NCBI RefSeq assembly: GCF_029623755.1
Contig: NZ_CP121106.1
Location: 620,001 to 684,000, forward strand
Direction: 5' to 3'
DNA: 64,000 bases
DNA from: Altererythrobacter sp. CAU 1644
GTDB taxonomy: Bacteria > Pseudomonadota > Alphaproteobacteria > Sphingomonadales > Sphingomonadaceae
Both the position numbers and the translations under genes were made by a program. Every line of letters starts with the position of its first letter. Position 1 is the first letter of the stretch. The notes beneath the pieces are model-generated. The model had not been told where the DNA came from, did no database searches, and saw only the letters and a program-made list of their open reading frames with translations. This document shows positions 18,069 to 26,865 of the stretch, piece after piece.

Positions 18069-19250
18069 CTAGAAACGCGTCGAAAGCGTCAAGGCAACAC
18101 CCGAATCCGGCATGGCGTCACCCGCGATCCGCTCACGCCAATCGAGCGAGAAACGCGCCGGAGCTTCGCCAATCGTGAGATCCAGTCGCAACGAGGGGCC
18201 GACGTCGAGCCGCTCCGTCCCGTCCTGCGCGCCGCCCCAGGCCGCCGCCCCCAGGCTGAACCGTGCCGTTTCGGATTCTACGACGTCGCCGATGACATGC
18301 ACCTGGCCATCGGCGAAGGGGGTCGAATTCCTGCCCCCTACAAATCCGCCCTGCAAATAGGTCTCGGCGCGGAGCGAACGCGTCAAAACGACGGGAGCCA
18401 GCTCGGTTGTCGCGAAAGCCGCAGGGCGCGCTTCCCAATCACGATCGAACCTGGTCGCTCGAACTTCGGCATGGGCCCGCACCGGTATCGCGCCGATCGG
18501 ACGAGCCGACAGGCCCAGCGCCAATTCCCCCTCGCCGCCTTCAACCAGGGCGCGATAGGCGCGGAAATAGCCCCGCGGATCATGCTTGCTGGCGGGCGCC
18601 AGGCGATAGCGCAGCACGCCTGCCGTCTGGCTCGCGCCGTAGCTTGGGATACGTCCCGCACTCGCGAGGGCAGCCTTCGAACCTTCGCGCCAGAAAACCC
18701 AGGCGTCGAGCGACCACCGATCGGCGCGTGGGCGTGGCTCCAGTTTCGCAGGCTGCGCTTGTGGACCAGTTGGAGTAATAGGACCTTGCCCGAGGAACTT
18801 GGGCACCGGGAGGTTCGACATCGCAGCAAGGTAGAGAAGCTGGTGAGCCGCTGCGGTGCGCGGGTTCCTCGATGGCAATGGCGCCAAGGGTAACGGAGGC
18901 CGCGCCAATGGAAGCGCTTTGCCCTCGCCCCATGCCAATGGCGCCGCTGGAGGAAGGATCTGTCGGGCAGCGCCTAAAGCCCCAATTGGTCGCGCAGGTA
19001 GAGCAGCATTGCCACCTTCGCCGTATACTCTGGGCGTGCCTGCAGCGGGGCCATTCCTTGAACCGTCGGGCGCAATGGCCATGGCCAAGCCTTCATTCTG
19101 CAGCGAACCGTTGTCGTGGGATGTCGCGAACGGCGGCTCCCACAGAATGGCTCGCATGCCGACCCAGGAAAAAGCGAGTGCGGCCAGCATCATCAATGGT
19201 CGTCCACGCCGATGGCCGAGTGAAGCGCGTCGCTCCATACCCGCGCTCAT
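18069..19250 (-). CDS. Putative outer-membrane beta-barrel partner of the NfrB-like glycosyltransferase
   Basis: 393-aa protein. An N-terminal basic/hydrophobic segment (about residues 8-30, 'RGRPLMMLAALAFSWVGM') resembles a signal or anchor. A Pro/Ala-rich stretch follows. From about residue 160 to the end there are alternating beta strands ('WSLDAWVFWREG', 'TAGVLRYRLAP', 'YFRAYRALVEG', 'SLRAETYLQGGFVGG') ending in 'ALTLSTRF', the terminal Phe expected of outer-membrane barrels. The order is like nfrB-nfrA, and the C-terminal part could be an NfrA_C-type barrel, but the TPR part of NfrA is missing. ATG 19250 overlaps the glycosyltransferase stop. Confidence 0.65.
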   Translation of the reverse strand: MSAGMERRASLGHRRGRPLMMLAALAFSWVGMRAILWEPPFATSHDNGSLQNEGLAMAIAPDGSRNGPAAGTPRVYGEGGNAALPARPIGALGAARQILPPAAPLAWGEGKALPLARPPLPLAPLPSRNPRTAAAHQLLYLAAMSNLPVPKFLGQGPITPTGPQAQPAKLEPRPRADRWSLDAWVFWREGSKAALASAGRIPSYGASQTAGVLRYRLAPASKHDPRGYFRAYRALVEGGEGELALGLSARPIGAIPVRAHAEVRATRFDRDWEARPAAFATTELAPVVLTRSLRAETYLQGGFVGGRNSTPFADGQVHVIGDVVESETARFSLGAAAWGGAQDGTERLDVGPSLRLDLTIGEAPARFSLDWRERIAGDAMPDSGVALTLSTRF

Positions 19251-20653
19251 ATCACTTCTGCCTTTTCCTGCGGACCGCGCGCCGGATGCGAAAAGTGCGG
19301 CGTCTTGTCCCACACGATCCGCTCTCCGGCGAGTGTACGCGCATAGGCAAACAGCGCGCGGCGACCGGCCATGATCGCGATGACATTCGTGAGGGGGATG
19401 CGAAGGACTGCCCGCAATCCCTCGATCGCGCCGAATTCGCGCGCGGTAAAGCCGAACCGGAGCGCTGCGCGCCAGACGAAAAAGAAGAAATTCAATGCCA
19501 GCAGGACCTTGACCGGCCGGGAAAGTTCCATGCCCGCGCCATACCCCAGCATCTCCGCGCCCCAGCCGAGCGTCGACAATGCCAGGAGGAGATAACCCGC
19601 GAGCAGGACAAGCGCGGTCAGCGGACCGCGTCGGTCGCGCAGCCGCATCCAGATTTCGACCGGACGCATCGACCACCCCAGCCGGTCCCAACCTTGCAGG
19701 GCGATCCCGTGCACCCAGCGCGTCTTCTGCCGCACGACATGGTCGAGCTGCGCGGGGAAATAGGCCCGCGTCGCCACCAGTTCGCCATCGGGGTGTCGCG
19801 CCCGAACGAAACGGCAACGTCCCCCGCTATTGGCGATGCCGATGCCCAGCTCGTAGTCCTCGGTAAGCGAGTCCGCGGCGAAGGGAGCAACCCCGCCATG
19901 CCGGGTTGCCAGGCGAGCGAGCGCCGTCCGCTCGACGGCACAACCCACGCCCGCCGCCGGTATGGCCGCGCCCAATGCATCGCGCACGACCATCGCCTTG
20001 GCATGGGCCTCGGCGAACTCTTCGCAATAGTGGCTGCCGACCCAGCGGCTGTGAACTTGCGGCAAGGGCAGAACGGGAAGCTGGACGAATTCGGCTGCTT
20101 CGATCGCCTCGTCTAGCAGGGCAAGCGCGGCCGGATCGACCATATCCTCGGCATCGTGGAACACCACCATACGGGCCTTCTCGCCCCACCGCATCTCGTC
20201 ATCGCAAAGCGCCCGGTAGAGCCGGTTGAGGCAATCCGCCTTGGTACTCGGCCCCGCCCGGTCGTGGATCACCAGTCGAAGCCGGCCATCGCCCCGCGCC
20301 GCCGCCATCGCCGCGGCGATCGTGTCAGGATCATTGCGGTAGCAGCCGACGTAGAGCCTCAGCTCCTCCTGCGGCCAGGCGTTGAGCAGATAGGCGATGG
20401 TATCGCCGATCACTTCATGTTCGTTCCAGGTCGGGATGAAGATCGCGGCCTGCCCCTTCAACGGGCGAGTAGCGAGCGACCGGGTATCAAGGCGCGGCGT
20501 ACGTATTCGCCCCGTCATCCGCAGCCACAACCAGGTCGCATCTACTGCGAGATCGTCCAGCGCACCGACAAGAAAAAAAACTCCCGCGAACAGCAGGAGC
20601 TCGTGCTGCAACAGCGCCAGCCATTGCCAGGCACCCCAGTCCCAAATTTCCAA
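19247..20653 (-). CDS. NfrB-like family 2 membrane glycosyltransferase
   Basis: 468-aa GT2 enzyme. It has an N-terminal membrane helix (residues 15-35), the nucleotide-binding region 'AIFIPTWNEHEVIGDTIAYLL', the DxD-like 'VVFHDAEDMVDP', the catalytic 'SLTEDYELGIGI', 'QKTRWVHGIALQGWDRLGW' (a QxxRW-type motif), then three C-terminal helices and 'VWDKTPHFSHPA'. The 'HDAEDMV', 'TEDYEL' and 'WDKT.H' pieces are characteristic of NfrB, the phage N4 receptor glycosyltransferase. The C-terminal c-di-GMP-binding MshEN domain of E. coli NfrB is absent. The start is a TTG at 20653, since no ATG or GTG lies between it and the in-frame stop at 20684-20686. Confidence 0.8.
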   Translation of the reverse strand: MEIWDWGAWQWLALLQHELLLFAGVFFLVGALDDLAVDATWLWLRMTGRIRTPRLDTRSLATRPLKGQAAIFIPTWNEHEVIGDTIAYLLNAWPQEELRLYVGCYRNDPDTIAAAMAAARGDGRLRLVIHDRAGPSTKADCLNRLYRALCDDEMRWGEKARMVVFHDAEDMVDPAALALLDEAIEAAEFVQLPVLPLPQVHSRWVGSHYCEEFAEAHAKAMVVRDALGAAIPAAGVGCAVERTALARLATRHGGVAPFAADSLTEDYELGIGIANSGGRCRFVRARHPDGELVATRAYFPAQLDHVVRQKTRWVHGIALQGWDRLGWSMRPVEIWMRLRDRRGPLTALVLLAGYLLLALSTLGWGAEMLGYGAGMELSRPVKVLLALNFFFFVWRAALRFGFTAREFGAIEGLRAVLRIPLTNVIAIMAGRRALFAYARTLAGERIVWDKTPHFSHPARGPQEKAEVI

Positions 20654-20742
20654 GCGACCCCCGTTTGGTTTTGTGAAATAACACTAAGGCCAACGATCAC
20701 CCCTTGCAACCGATGTAACTTTTCGAAAAAGGGGGCGCACAC

Positions 20743-21960
20743 ATGTCAGATAGCAATAGACCACTTCGCAACGTTTTCGCCCCAGTCCGCGCGCTCTTTG
20801 TTAGCGACGCCTCTGCCGGTATCCTGCTCATCTTCGTCGCCATCGCTGCCATGCTGGCAGCCAATTCGCCGTTGGCACACGAGTACCACCAGCTTTTCCA
20901 CGGCAGTTTGTTCGACAGTTCGCTGTTCAAACTCAATACGTTGCACCTGTGGATCAACGATGGCCTGATGGCGATTTTCTTCTTTGTCGTCGGGCTGGAA
21001 GTGAAGCGCGAATGGATCGAGGGTCAGTTATCATCGGCCGACCAGCGGCGCCTGCCGGTGCTGGCGGCGATCGCGGGCATGGCGATTCCCGCGCTCGTCT
21101 ACCTCTTCTTCGTCAATGCCGAAGGGACCGCCGATCTGACGCGCGGCTGGGCCATTCCCGCGGCGACCGACATTGCCTTCGCAATGGGCGTTCTCGGCCT
21201 GCTCGGCAGCAGGGTTCCGGCCTCGCTCCGCCTGTTCCTGCTTACCGTGGCAATCGTCGACGACATCGGGGCAGTGATGGTCATCGCGCTGTTCTATACT
21301 GCCAACATCAAGCTCGCGTGGCTGGTCGCTGCGATCGTTGTGACCGGGCTGATGCTGATGTTGAACCGGATGCGCGTCGCCGCCTACTGGCCGTTCATCC
21401 TGCTGGCGTTGGTGCTGTGGTTCTGCGTTCTCAATTCGGGGGTTCACGCGACCATCGCCGGCGTCGTTGCCGCGCTGACGATCCCTATGCGGGGGAAAGA
21501 CGATGATACGATGCTCGAACATCTCGAGCACAATCTGGCGCCATGGAGCGCCTATCTGATTGTGCCGGTGTTCGGCTTTGCCAACGCAGGGGTCGAGCTA
21601 GCCGATCTCGGCATGGAAGGGGTGCTGGCACCGCTGCCGCTGGCAATCGCCGCCGGTCTGTTCATCGGCAAGCAGGTTGGCATTTTCGCCGCGATCTTTG
21701 CAGCCGACAAGGTCGGTTTCGCCAACCGTCCCGAAGGGGCGAGCTGGACGGAGATCTGGGGCGTATCGATCCTGTGCGGGATCGGCTTCACCATGTCGCT
21801 CTTTATCAGCAGCCTGGCTTTCGAAGGAAACAACCTCCTCATCGAGGAAGCCAAGATCGGCATCTTGATGGGATCGCTGATTTCTGCCGTTATCGGCTAT
21901 TCGCTGCTGCGAATGACGACGGACCACCCCGACGACGAGAAATCGCCCTACGCAGCCTAG
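20743..21960 (+). CDS. nhaA: Na+/H+ antiporter NhaA
   Basis: 405-aa antiporter with twelve predicted membrane segments. Family motifs include 'DGLMAIFFFVVGLEVKREW', 'GWAIPAATDIAFAMGVL' (the Asp in TDIAF), 'FLLTVAIVDDIGAVMVIALFYT' (the paired Asp-Asp of the ion site) and 'GIGFTMSLFISSLAF'. It exports sodium in exchange for protons and suits a marine or saline habitat. It has an AAGGGGG ribosome site and a divergent leader shared with the glycosyltransferase. Confidence 0.96.
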   Translation: MSDSNRPLRNVFAPVRALFVSDASAGILLIFVAIAAMLAANSPLAHEYHQLFHGSLFDSSLFKLNTLHLWINDGLMAIFFFVVGLEVKREWIEGQLSSADQRRLPVLAAIAGMAIPALVYLFFVNAEGTADLTRGWAIPAATDIAFAMGVLGLLGSRVPASLRLFLLTVAIVDDIGAVMVIALFYTANIKLAWLVAAIVVTGLMLMLNRMRVAAYWPFILLALVLWFCVLNSGVHATIAGVVAALTIPMRGKDDDTMLEHLEHNLAPWSAYLIVPVFGFANAGVELADLGMEGVLAPLPLAIAAGLFIGKQVGIFAAIFAADKVGFANRPEGASWTEIWGVSILCGIGFTMSLFISSLAFEGNNLLIEEAKIGILMGSLISAVIGYSLLRMTTDHPDDEKSPYAA

Positions 21961-21969
21961 GGGGCGGAC

Positions 21970-22422
21970 CTACCAGCTGCCGCTGTTTTCCATGCTTGCC
22001 CATGGCTCCTGCGGCGGCAGGTTGCCCTGCTGGAGCAGCTCGACCGATATCCCGTCAGGCGACTTGACGAAGGCCATGTGACCGTCGCGCGGCGGACGGT
22101 GGATCGTGTGGCCCGCATCCATCAGGCGCTGGCAGGTCTCGTAAATGTCATCGACCCGGTAGGCGAGATGGCCAAAGTTGCGCCCGCCATCATATTCTTC
22201 CGGCGCGCTGCCATCCGCTGGCGGCCAATTGTAGGTCAGCTCGACCTCGGCCACGCCCTCCTGCCCCGGAGCCGCAAGGAAGATCAGCGTGAAGCGGCCC
22301 GCCTCGACATCGAAACGCCGCACCTCTTCCAGACCGATGAGCTTGAAGAAGGCGACGGTCGCTTCGGGATCGGTCACTCGGATCATGCTGTGGAGATATT
22401 TGGTCACAGGGTAGCGCCTCAT
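21970..22422 (-). CDS. VOC-family protein, lactoylglutathione lyase-like
   Basis: 150-aa glyoxalase I-like protein. It shows 'KYLHSMIRVTDPEATVAFFKLIGLEE' with the first metal His, 'VELTYNW' with a Glu, 'NFGHLAYRVDDIYETCQRLMDAG' with the second His, and 'AFVKSPDGISVELLQQG' with the last Glu. All four expected metal ligands are therefore present, so it could detoxify methylglyoxal-glutathione, though another VOC reaction is possible. It converges with nhaA and is divergent from the SIMPL gene. Confidence 0.85.
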   Translation of the reverse strand: MRRYPVTKYLHSMIRVTDPEATVAFFKLIGLEEVRRFDVEAGRFTLIFLAAPGQEGVAEVELTYNWPPADGSAPEEYDGGRNFGHLAYRVDDIYETCQRLMDAGHTIHRPPRDGHMAFVKSPDGISVELLQQGNLPPQEPWASMENSGSW

Positions 22423-22487
22423 TCAAAAACGGTTCATCGACAGGAATGCACAACTCGTCGCACACCCGGTTCAGGAAGGATGATGCG

Positions 22488-23243
22488 ATGAACGACCATG
22501 CAGTGCAAGCGGCAGACCACGATGAGCGCGGATTTCCGCGTGATACGAAAACGGCGAGGTGGTTCGGCACAGCGGCCATCGCCGCCCTTGGGCTGGTGGT
22601 CGGAGGTTACCTGCTCGGCGACGGGTTGCTGCGAGCCAAAGAGGCCGAGCGCTCGGTTACGGTGCGCGGTTTGGCCGAACGCGACGTCACTGCCGACCTC
22701 GCGACCTGGACCATCTCCTACTCTGCAACCTCCACCAACCTTGGCGAAGCGCAGGCCAAAGTTCGCCGCGATACTGCATCGATCGAGCAGTTTTTCGCCG
22801 ACCTGGGTTTTCCGGCCGAGGCCTTGCAGCCGACCGGCGCCAATGTCTCGAGCTACACCAACAACGGGATCACCAGTTACACCGTTCGCCAGCGGCTCTC
22901 GCTGCGCACGAACGACATCGAACGCGCGCAGAAAGCCGTGGCCCGCCAATTCGACCTGGTTGGCCGAGGCGTCTTCCTCGAAGAAGGGTCAGCGATGAGC
23001 TACAGCTTTACCAAGCTCAACGACATCAAGCCCGAGATGGTGGCGGAAGCGACCCGTGACGCACGCGCCTCGGCCGAACAGTTCGCCAAGGATAGCGGCG
23101 CCGATGTCGGCGCCATCCGCGACGCGACGCAGGGCTATTTCTCGATCGAAGCCCGCGATGGTGACAGTGGCGGTTGGGGCGTCATCGACAGCCCCTACAA
23201 GAAGGTGCGCGTCGTTACGACGGTCGACTTCTCATTGGTGTGA
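22488..23243 (+). CDS. SIMPL-domain (DUF541) envelope protein
   Basis: 251-aa protein with an N-terminal membrane anchor (about residues 25-45, 'FGTAAIAALGLVVGGYLLGDGL') and a SIMPL domain ('RSVTVRGLAERDVTADLATWTISYSA', 'IEQFFADLGFPAEALQPTGANVSSY', 'FTKLNDIKPEMVAEATRDARASAEQFA'). The family (BP26, YggE) forms periplasmic oligomers and has been linked to oxidative stress. ATG 22488 has a GGAAGGATG ribosome site; the start 14 codons earlier has none. Confidence 0.87.
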   Translation: MNDHAVQAADHDERGFPRDTKTARWFGTAAIAALGLVVGGYLLGDGLLRAKEAERSVTVRGLAERDVTADLATWTISYSATSTNLGEAQAKVRRDTASIEQFFADLGFPAEALQPTGANVSSYTNNGITSYTVRQRLSLRTNDIERAQKAVARQFDLVGRGVFLEEGSAMSYSFTKLNDIKPEMVAEATRDARASAEQFAKDSGADVGAIRDATQGYFSIEARDGDSGGWGVIDSPYKKVRVVTTVDFSLV

Positions 23244-23257
23244 TCGCGCATGGACTT

Positions 23258-23284
23258 GGGGCGCAAGCACTACGCTCGCGCCCC
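23258..23284. terminator. GC-rich hairpin between SIMPL and TorF genes
   Basis: The arms GGGGCGC and GCGCCCC enclose a further AGC/GCT pair in the gap between two convergent genes. No clear T-run follows on either strand, so intrinsic termination is only possible, perhaps aided by convergent transcription. Confidence 0.35.
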
Positions 23285-23300
23285 ACCCCCTGCGGCCAGT

Positions 23301-24140
23301 TCAGAAGCTGGCGCTAAGCGTTGCCACGATCGCGGCATCCGTGAACTTGTAGTCTCCCGGAAGATGGTCGCCCTCAGCGTCGACATAGGCGACACCGAGC
23401 GTGGCCGGCCCGAACGAGACTTCCGCACCAAGCGACCAATCGAAGGCATCGCCATCGTCGGTGAAGGTCAGAAACCCGTCGGTGTAGCCAAGGTGCCCCG
23501 TCAGTGTGACTGGGCTGTTCGGAATGCCGACGGAGAGATCGGTGTAGACATAGAGATTGTCGTCACCGCCGAGCGAGTCCTGCTCGGGCGCATAGGCGAT
23601 ACCTACGGTCGCGCCCGCCGGACCAAGATCGAAGGCGAGAGAGCTGTACAGCTCCCAATAATCGAAATCCCCGGCACCCGCGTCCGGGTAGAGGTAGAAG
23701 ATACCACCGAGATCGAAGGTCAAACCAGGGCCGACATCGCCGCTCCAACCGGCATAAACGTCGAGTTCCCAATCGCCATAGCCGACGGTGTCGTCGTCGA
23801 TCGTGGAGGCCCAGGTACCGACGTAGAATCCCGAGCTGTGGGCCAGGTCCAGACCGCCCTGGATGGCCGGGTCGCCCCCGGACAGGTCGACCCCGCGGAA
23901 GCGATATTCGGATACCAGCGCAACATTGGCCGAGAAATCCCAGCCGCTTTCTGCCCCAAGCGGGCTCGCTTGTTCGCTTTCGATGACCTCGACAGCTTTC
24001 GCAATGTCGGCTTGCGAGACATCGGCGGTGATGATGAGAGGACTGGCCGGAGCGAATTCTTCAGCCAGGGCCGGAGCTGCGGAGAGAGCAAAACCGGCAG
24101 TTATGGTCGCGGCCGCGAGGCCGCGAATGGACGTGAGCAT
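23301..24140 (-). CDS. TorF-family putative outer-membrane porin
   Basis: 279-aa protein with a signal peptide (MLTSIRGLAAATITAGFALSAAPALA) and beta strands typical of the Gcw_chp/TorF family ('FSANVALVSEYRFRGVDLSGGDPAIQGGLDLAHSSGFYVGTWAS', shown in part here; 'DWELDVYAGWSG', 'YLYPDAG', 'LTGHLGYTDG'). It ends 'VATLSASF' with the terminal Phe of outer-membrane barrels. It would be a passive channel, substrate unknown. ATG 24140 has an AAAGGAAG ribosome site. The 261-base leader contains TGC-rich repeats. Confidence 0.85.
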   Translation of the reverse strand: MLTSIRGLAAATITAGFALSAAPALAEEFAPASPLIITADVSQADIAKAVEVIESEQASPLGAESGWDFSANVALVSEYRFRGVDLSGGDPAIQGGLDLAHSSGFYVGTWASTIDDDTVGYGDWELDVYAGWSGDVGPGLTFDLGGIFYLYPDAGAGDFDYWELYSSLAFDLGPAGATVGIAYAPEQDSLGGDDNLYVYTDLSVGIPNSPVTLTGHLGYTDGFLTFTDDGDAFDWSLGAEVSFGPATLGVAYVDAEGDHLPGDYKFTDAAIVATLSASF

Positions 24141-24325
24141 GACAACTTCCTTTGTTGTGTTCGCTTCGTCCCGCCTGCGTATCCGGCGGCCGCACTTTTC
24201 GAATTCGTGCAATCTCGACCGGATTCGCAATGATCGTGCAGGTTTTTGCTGCACTGCACAAGGAAAATTGCGCGCGATGGAATGCAGGCTGGAAAGTGTG
24301 GGGTTTACGCACCACCTTTGTCGCC

Positions 24326-24339
24326 GGTTGCACACAACC
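24326..24339. promoter_or_regulatory. GGTTG-CACA-CAACC palindrome in the torF/phosphatase leader
   Basis: A perfect 5-bp dyad with a 4-base centre in the divergent intergenic region between the porin and the phosphatase. Near it, at about 24237-24260, lie GTGCAG/CTGCAC arms and the TGC-rich 'TTGCTGCACTGCACA'. These look like operator sequences. TGC-rich sites of this kind resemble PhaR-type sites, but the regulator is not known. Confidence 0.3.
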
Positions 24340-24401
24340 GCTCAGTTGCCGTTCAGCCCCGCTTCGCTTAAGGCGCGGCCCAGATTGACCTGTTTCTGAC
24401 C

Positions 24402-25211
24402 ATGATATTCGAACCCCTCCGCAAGATCTTCCGCAGCACCGCCCCGCAGGCGGACATGCCATGCGTGCCCGACGGGCAGCGGTACTATGTCGTTGGCGAT
24501 ATCCACGGCCGGCTCGACCTGCTCGAGAAACTGGCGGACGCGATCGAGGATGACGACCGCAGGGCAGGCACTGCCGAAACGACGGTCGTGCTTCTTGGCG
24601 ATCTCGTCGACCGGGGGCCCGAAAGCGCGGGCGTGCTCCGCTTCGCGCGCGAATGGCAGGCGCGCAGATTGGTCCGGATTCTTGCCGGCAATCACGAGGA
24701 AATGTTCCTTGAGAGCTTTGTCGACCAGGAAGTCCTGCGCCATTTCCTCAAGCATGGCGGCCGCGAAACCATCCTCAGCTACGGCATTCCGCGCAGCGAA
24801 TTCAACGGGCTGTCGATGGATGAGCTGTTCGAGAAGCTCCCCGAGCTCGTCCCGCAAATCGACCGTGATTTCATGATGGGGTTCGAAGAGCTGATCGTCG
24901 CGGGCGACTACGCCTTCGTCCATGCCGGCATTGATCCCACGCGTCCGCTCGACCAGCAGAAGCGGCGCGACATGCTTTGGATCCGCGACCGCTTCCTGCG
25001 CCACGAAGGTGCCTTGCCTAAGGTCATTGTCCATGGGCACACGATTTTCGACGAAGTGCACGATTGCGGCAACCGTATTGGAATAGACACGGGCGCATTC
25101 CGTTCGGGAATATTGACGGCGCTCGTGCTCGAAGGTGACAGGCGGCGCACGATCCAGTCGGTCGAGGTGGAAGACCGGATCGTCATCGAGAACGAGGGAG
25201 TTGCTGCGTGA
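24402..25211 (+). CDS. PPP-family metallophosphoesterase (serine/threonine phosphatase-like)
   Basis: 269-aa enzyme with all PPP motifs: 'VVGDIHGRLDLLEKL' (GDIHG), 'VLLGDLVDRGPES' (GDxVDRG), 'ILAGNHEEMFL' (GNHE), 'FVHAGIDP' and 'IVHGHTIFD' for the last metal histidines. It may be a protein phosphatase or a dinucleotide hydrolase. Its stop overlaps the GTG of the UDP-glucose dehydrogenase gene, so the two are co-translated. Whether it regulates that enzyme is unknown; some UDP-glucose dehydrogenases are controlled by phosphorylation. Confidence 0.87.
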   Translation: MIFEPLRKIFRSTAPQADMPCVPDGQRYYVVGDIHGRLDLLEKLADAIEDDDRRAGTAETTVVLLGDLVDRGPESAGVLRFAREWQARRLVRILAGNHEEMFLESFVDQEVLRHFLKHGGRETILSYGIPRSEFNGLSMDELFEKLPELVPQIDRDFMMGFEELIVAGDYAFVHAGIDPTRPLDQQKRRDMLWIRDRFLRHEGALPKVIVHGHTIFDEVHDCGNRIGIDTGAFRSGILTALVLEGDRRRTIQSVEVEDRIVIENEGVAA

Positions 25212-26518
25212 AGATTGCAATGGTGGGATCGGGCTATGTTGGCCTGGTGTCTGGCGCGTGCTTTGCGGATTTCGGCCACGATGTGGTTTGCATCGACAAG
25301 GATCCGGCCAAGATCGACAAGTTGCTTGACGGGATCATGCCGATCTACGAGCCGGGTCTGGAAGCACTGGTCGAAAGCAACGTCAACGCTGGCCGCCTGT
25401 CCTTCACCACCGACCTTGCCGAAGGGATCAAGGACGCATCGGCCATCTTCATCGCGGTCGGCACTCCAAGCCGCCGCGGTGACGGCCACGCAGACCTGTC
25501 ATTCGTCTACGCAGTGGCGCGCGAAGTCGGCCAAAGCCTTTCGAACGATGCGGTGATCGTGACCAAGTCCACCGTCCCGGTCGGCACAGGCGACGAGGTC
25601 GAGCGGATCATCGGCGACAGCTGTACGAGCCACAGGTTCTCGGTCGTTTCCAATCCCGAATTCCTGCGCGAGGGCGCCGCCATCGGCGACTTCAAGCGTC
25701 CCGACCGGATCGTGATCGGTGCAGAAGACGAGTTCGGCCGCGAGGTCATGAGCGAGGTGTATCGCCCGCTGTTCCTCAACGAATCGCCGATCCTGTTTAC
25801 CGGCCGCCGCACCAGCGAGCTGATCAAATACGCAGCCAACGCCTTCCTCGCGACCAAGATCACCTTCATCAACGAGATGGCCGATCTTTGCGAGCGGGTC
25901 GGCGCGGATGTGCAGGACGTCAGCCGCGGCATCGGCATGGACAACCGGATCGGTTCGAAGTTCCTCCATGCCGGCCCGGGCTATGGCGGCTCGTGCTTTC
26001 CCAAGGACACGCTGGCGCTTCTCAAGACGGCCGAGGATTACGACAGCCCGACGCGGATCGTCGAGGCGGTGGTCAAGGTCAACGACAGCCGCAAGCGCGC
26101 CATGGGCCGCAAGGTGCTCGACGCGCTGGGCGGGATGGAGGCGGCGCGCGGCAAGAAGGTCGCGCTGCTCGGCCTGACCTTCAAGCCCAACACTGACGAC
26201 ATGCGCGATTCGCCGGCCATCGCTATTGCCCAGGCGCTGACCGATGCGGGCGTGATAGTGTCCGCATTCGATCCCGAAGGCATGGAGCAAGCGCGCCCGC
26301 TGATGCCCGACGTCACGATGTGCGACAGCTCCTATGACGCAGTCGAGGGCGCCGATGCGATTGCCATCGTGACCGAATGGGACGCGTTTCGTGCGCTCGA
26401 CCTTGGCCGGGTCAAGGAACTCGTCAGGCACCCGGTGCTGGTCGACCTGCGCAACATCTACAAGCCGGAAGACGTCCGCGCCGTCGGCTTCACCTATGAA
26501 AGCATCGGGCGAAGCTAG
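25208..26518 (+). CDS. UDP-glucose 6-dehydrogenase
   Basis: 436-aa enzyme that oxidises UDP-glucose to UDP-glucuronate for capsule, sphingolipid or exopolysaccharide synthesis. The NAD-binding glycine loop is 'MVGSGYVGLVSGACFADFG', the catalytic Cys is in 'GYGGSCFPKDTLAL', and 'STVPVGTGD', 'NPEFLREGAA' and 'TFKPNTDDMRDSPA' are all as in Ugd/TuaD. GTG start at 25208 overlaps the preceding stop. Sphingomonads need glucuronate for their glycosphingolipids, which fits this gene. Confidence 0.95.
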   Translation: MKIAMVGSGYVGLVSGACFADFGHDVVCIDKDPAKIDKLLDGIMPIYEPGLEALVESNVNAGRLSFTTDLAEGIKDASAIFIAVGTPSRRGDGHADLSFVYAVAREVGQSLSNDAVIVTKSTVPVGTGDEVERIIGDSCTSHRFSVVSNPEFLREGAAIGDFKRPDRIVIGAEDEFGREVMSEVYRPLFLNESPILFTGRRTSELIKYAANAFLATKITFINEMADLCERVGADVQDVSRGIGMDNRIGSKFLHAGPGYGGSCFPKDTLALLKTAEDYDSPTRIVEAVVKVNDSRKRAMGRKVLDALGGMEAARGKKVALLGLTFKPNTDDMRDSPAIAIAQALTDAGVIVSAFDPEGMEQARPLMPDVTMCDSSYDAVEGADAIAIVTEWDAFRALDLGRVKELVRHPVLVDLRNIYKPEDVRAVGFTYESIGRS

Positions 26519-26865
26519 CCCCAAGCGGCACGCTCCCAACACGTCACTTTGCAAGACCGATTGATGTTGCTGCACGGTGGCGGCAGCGCGGTGCCATTTG
26601 CCGATGCCAGCTTCCGGTGTAGGCCCGTGCAGCAAATGCAAGCATCTGCAAATCTTCGATTAATGGCGGGCCAGTAATCCGAATTGCACCAAAAGTGTTA
26701 ATTGCACGGCAATCTTTGGGAATTTCGAGTTCACGTGTTGACTAACCGTGATGCCCGCCCCGAAACCAGTCTCAGCTGTGAAGTTTCTACGTTCGATTCG
26801 GGCGTAGGGAATCCTTCCGCATGGCCGCGCTTCGGGCGCAAAAAAACGAAAACTGGGGACTGGAT
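26519..26865 (+). other. Non-coding region with inverted and direct repeats
   Basis: This 347-base gap holds no convincing gene. It contains an 11-bp inverted repeat (TTGCTGCACGG at 26567-26577 and CCGTGCAGCAA at 26625-26635) with a 47-base interior that can fold further, and a direct repeat AATTGCAC (26682-26689 and 26700-26707). It becomes AT-richer towards the autotransporter. It may be a terminator for the upstream gene, the regulated promoter of the protease, or a small RNA. Confidence 0.4.
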
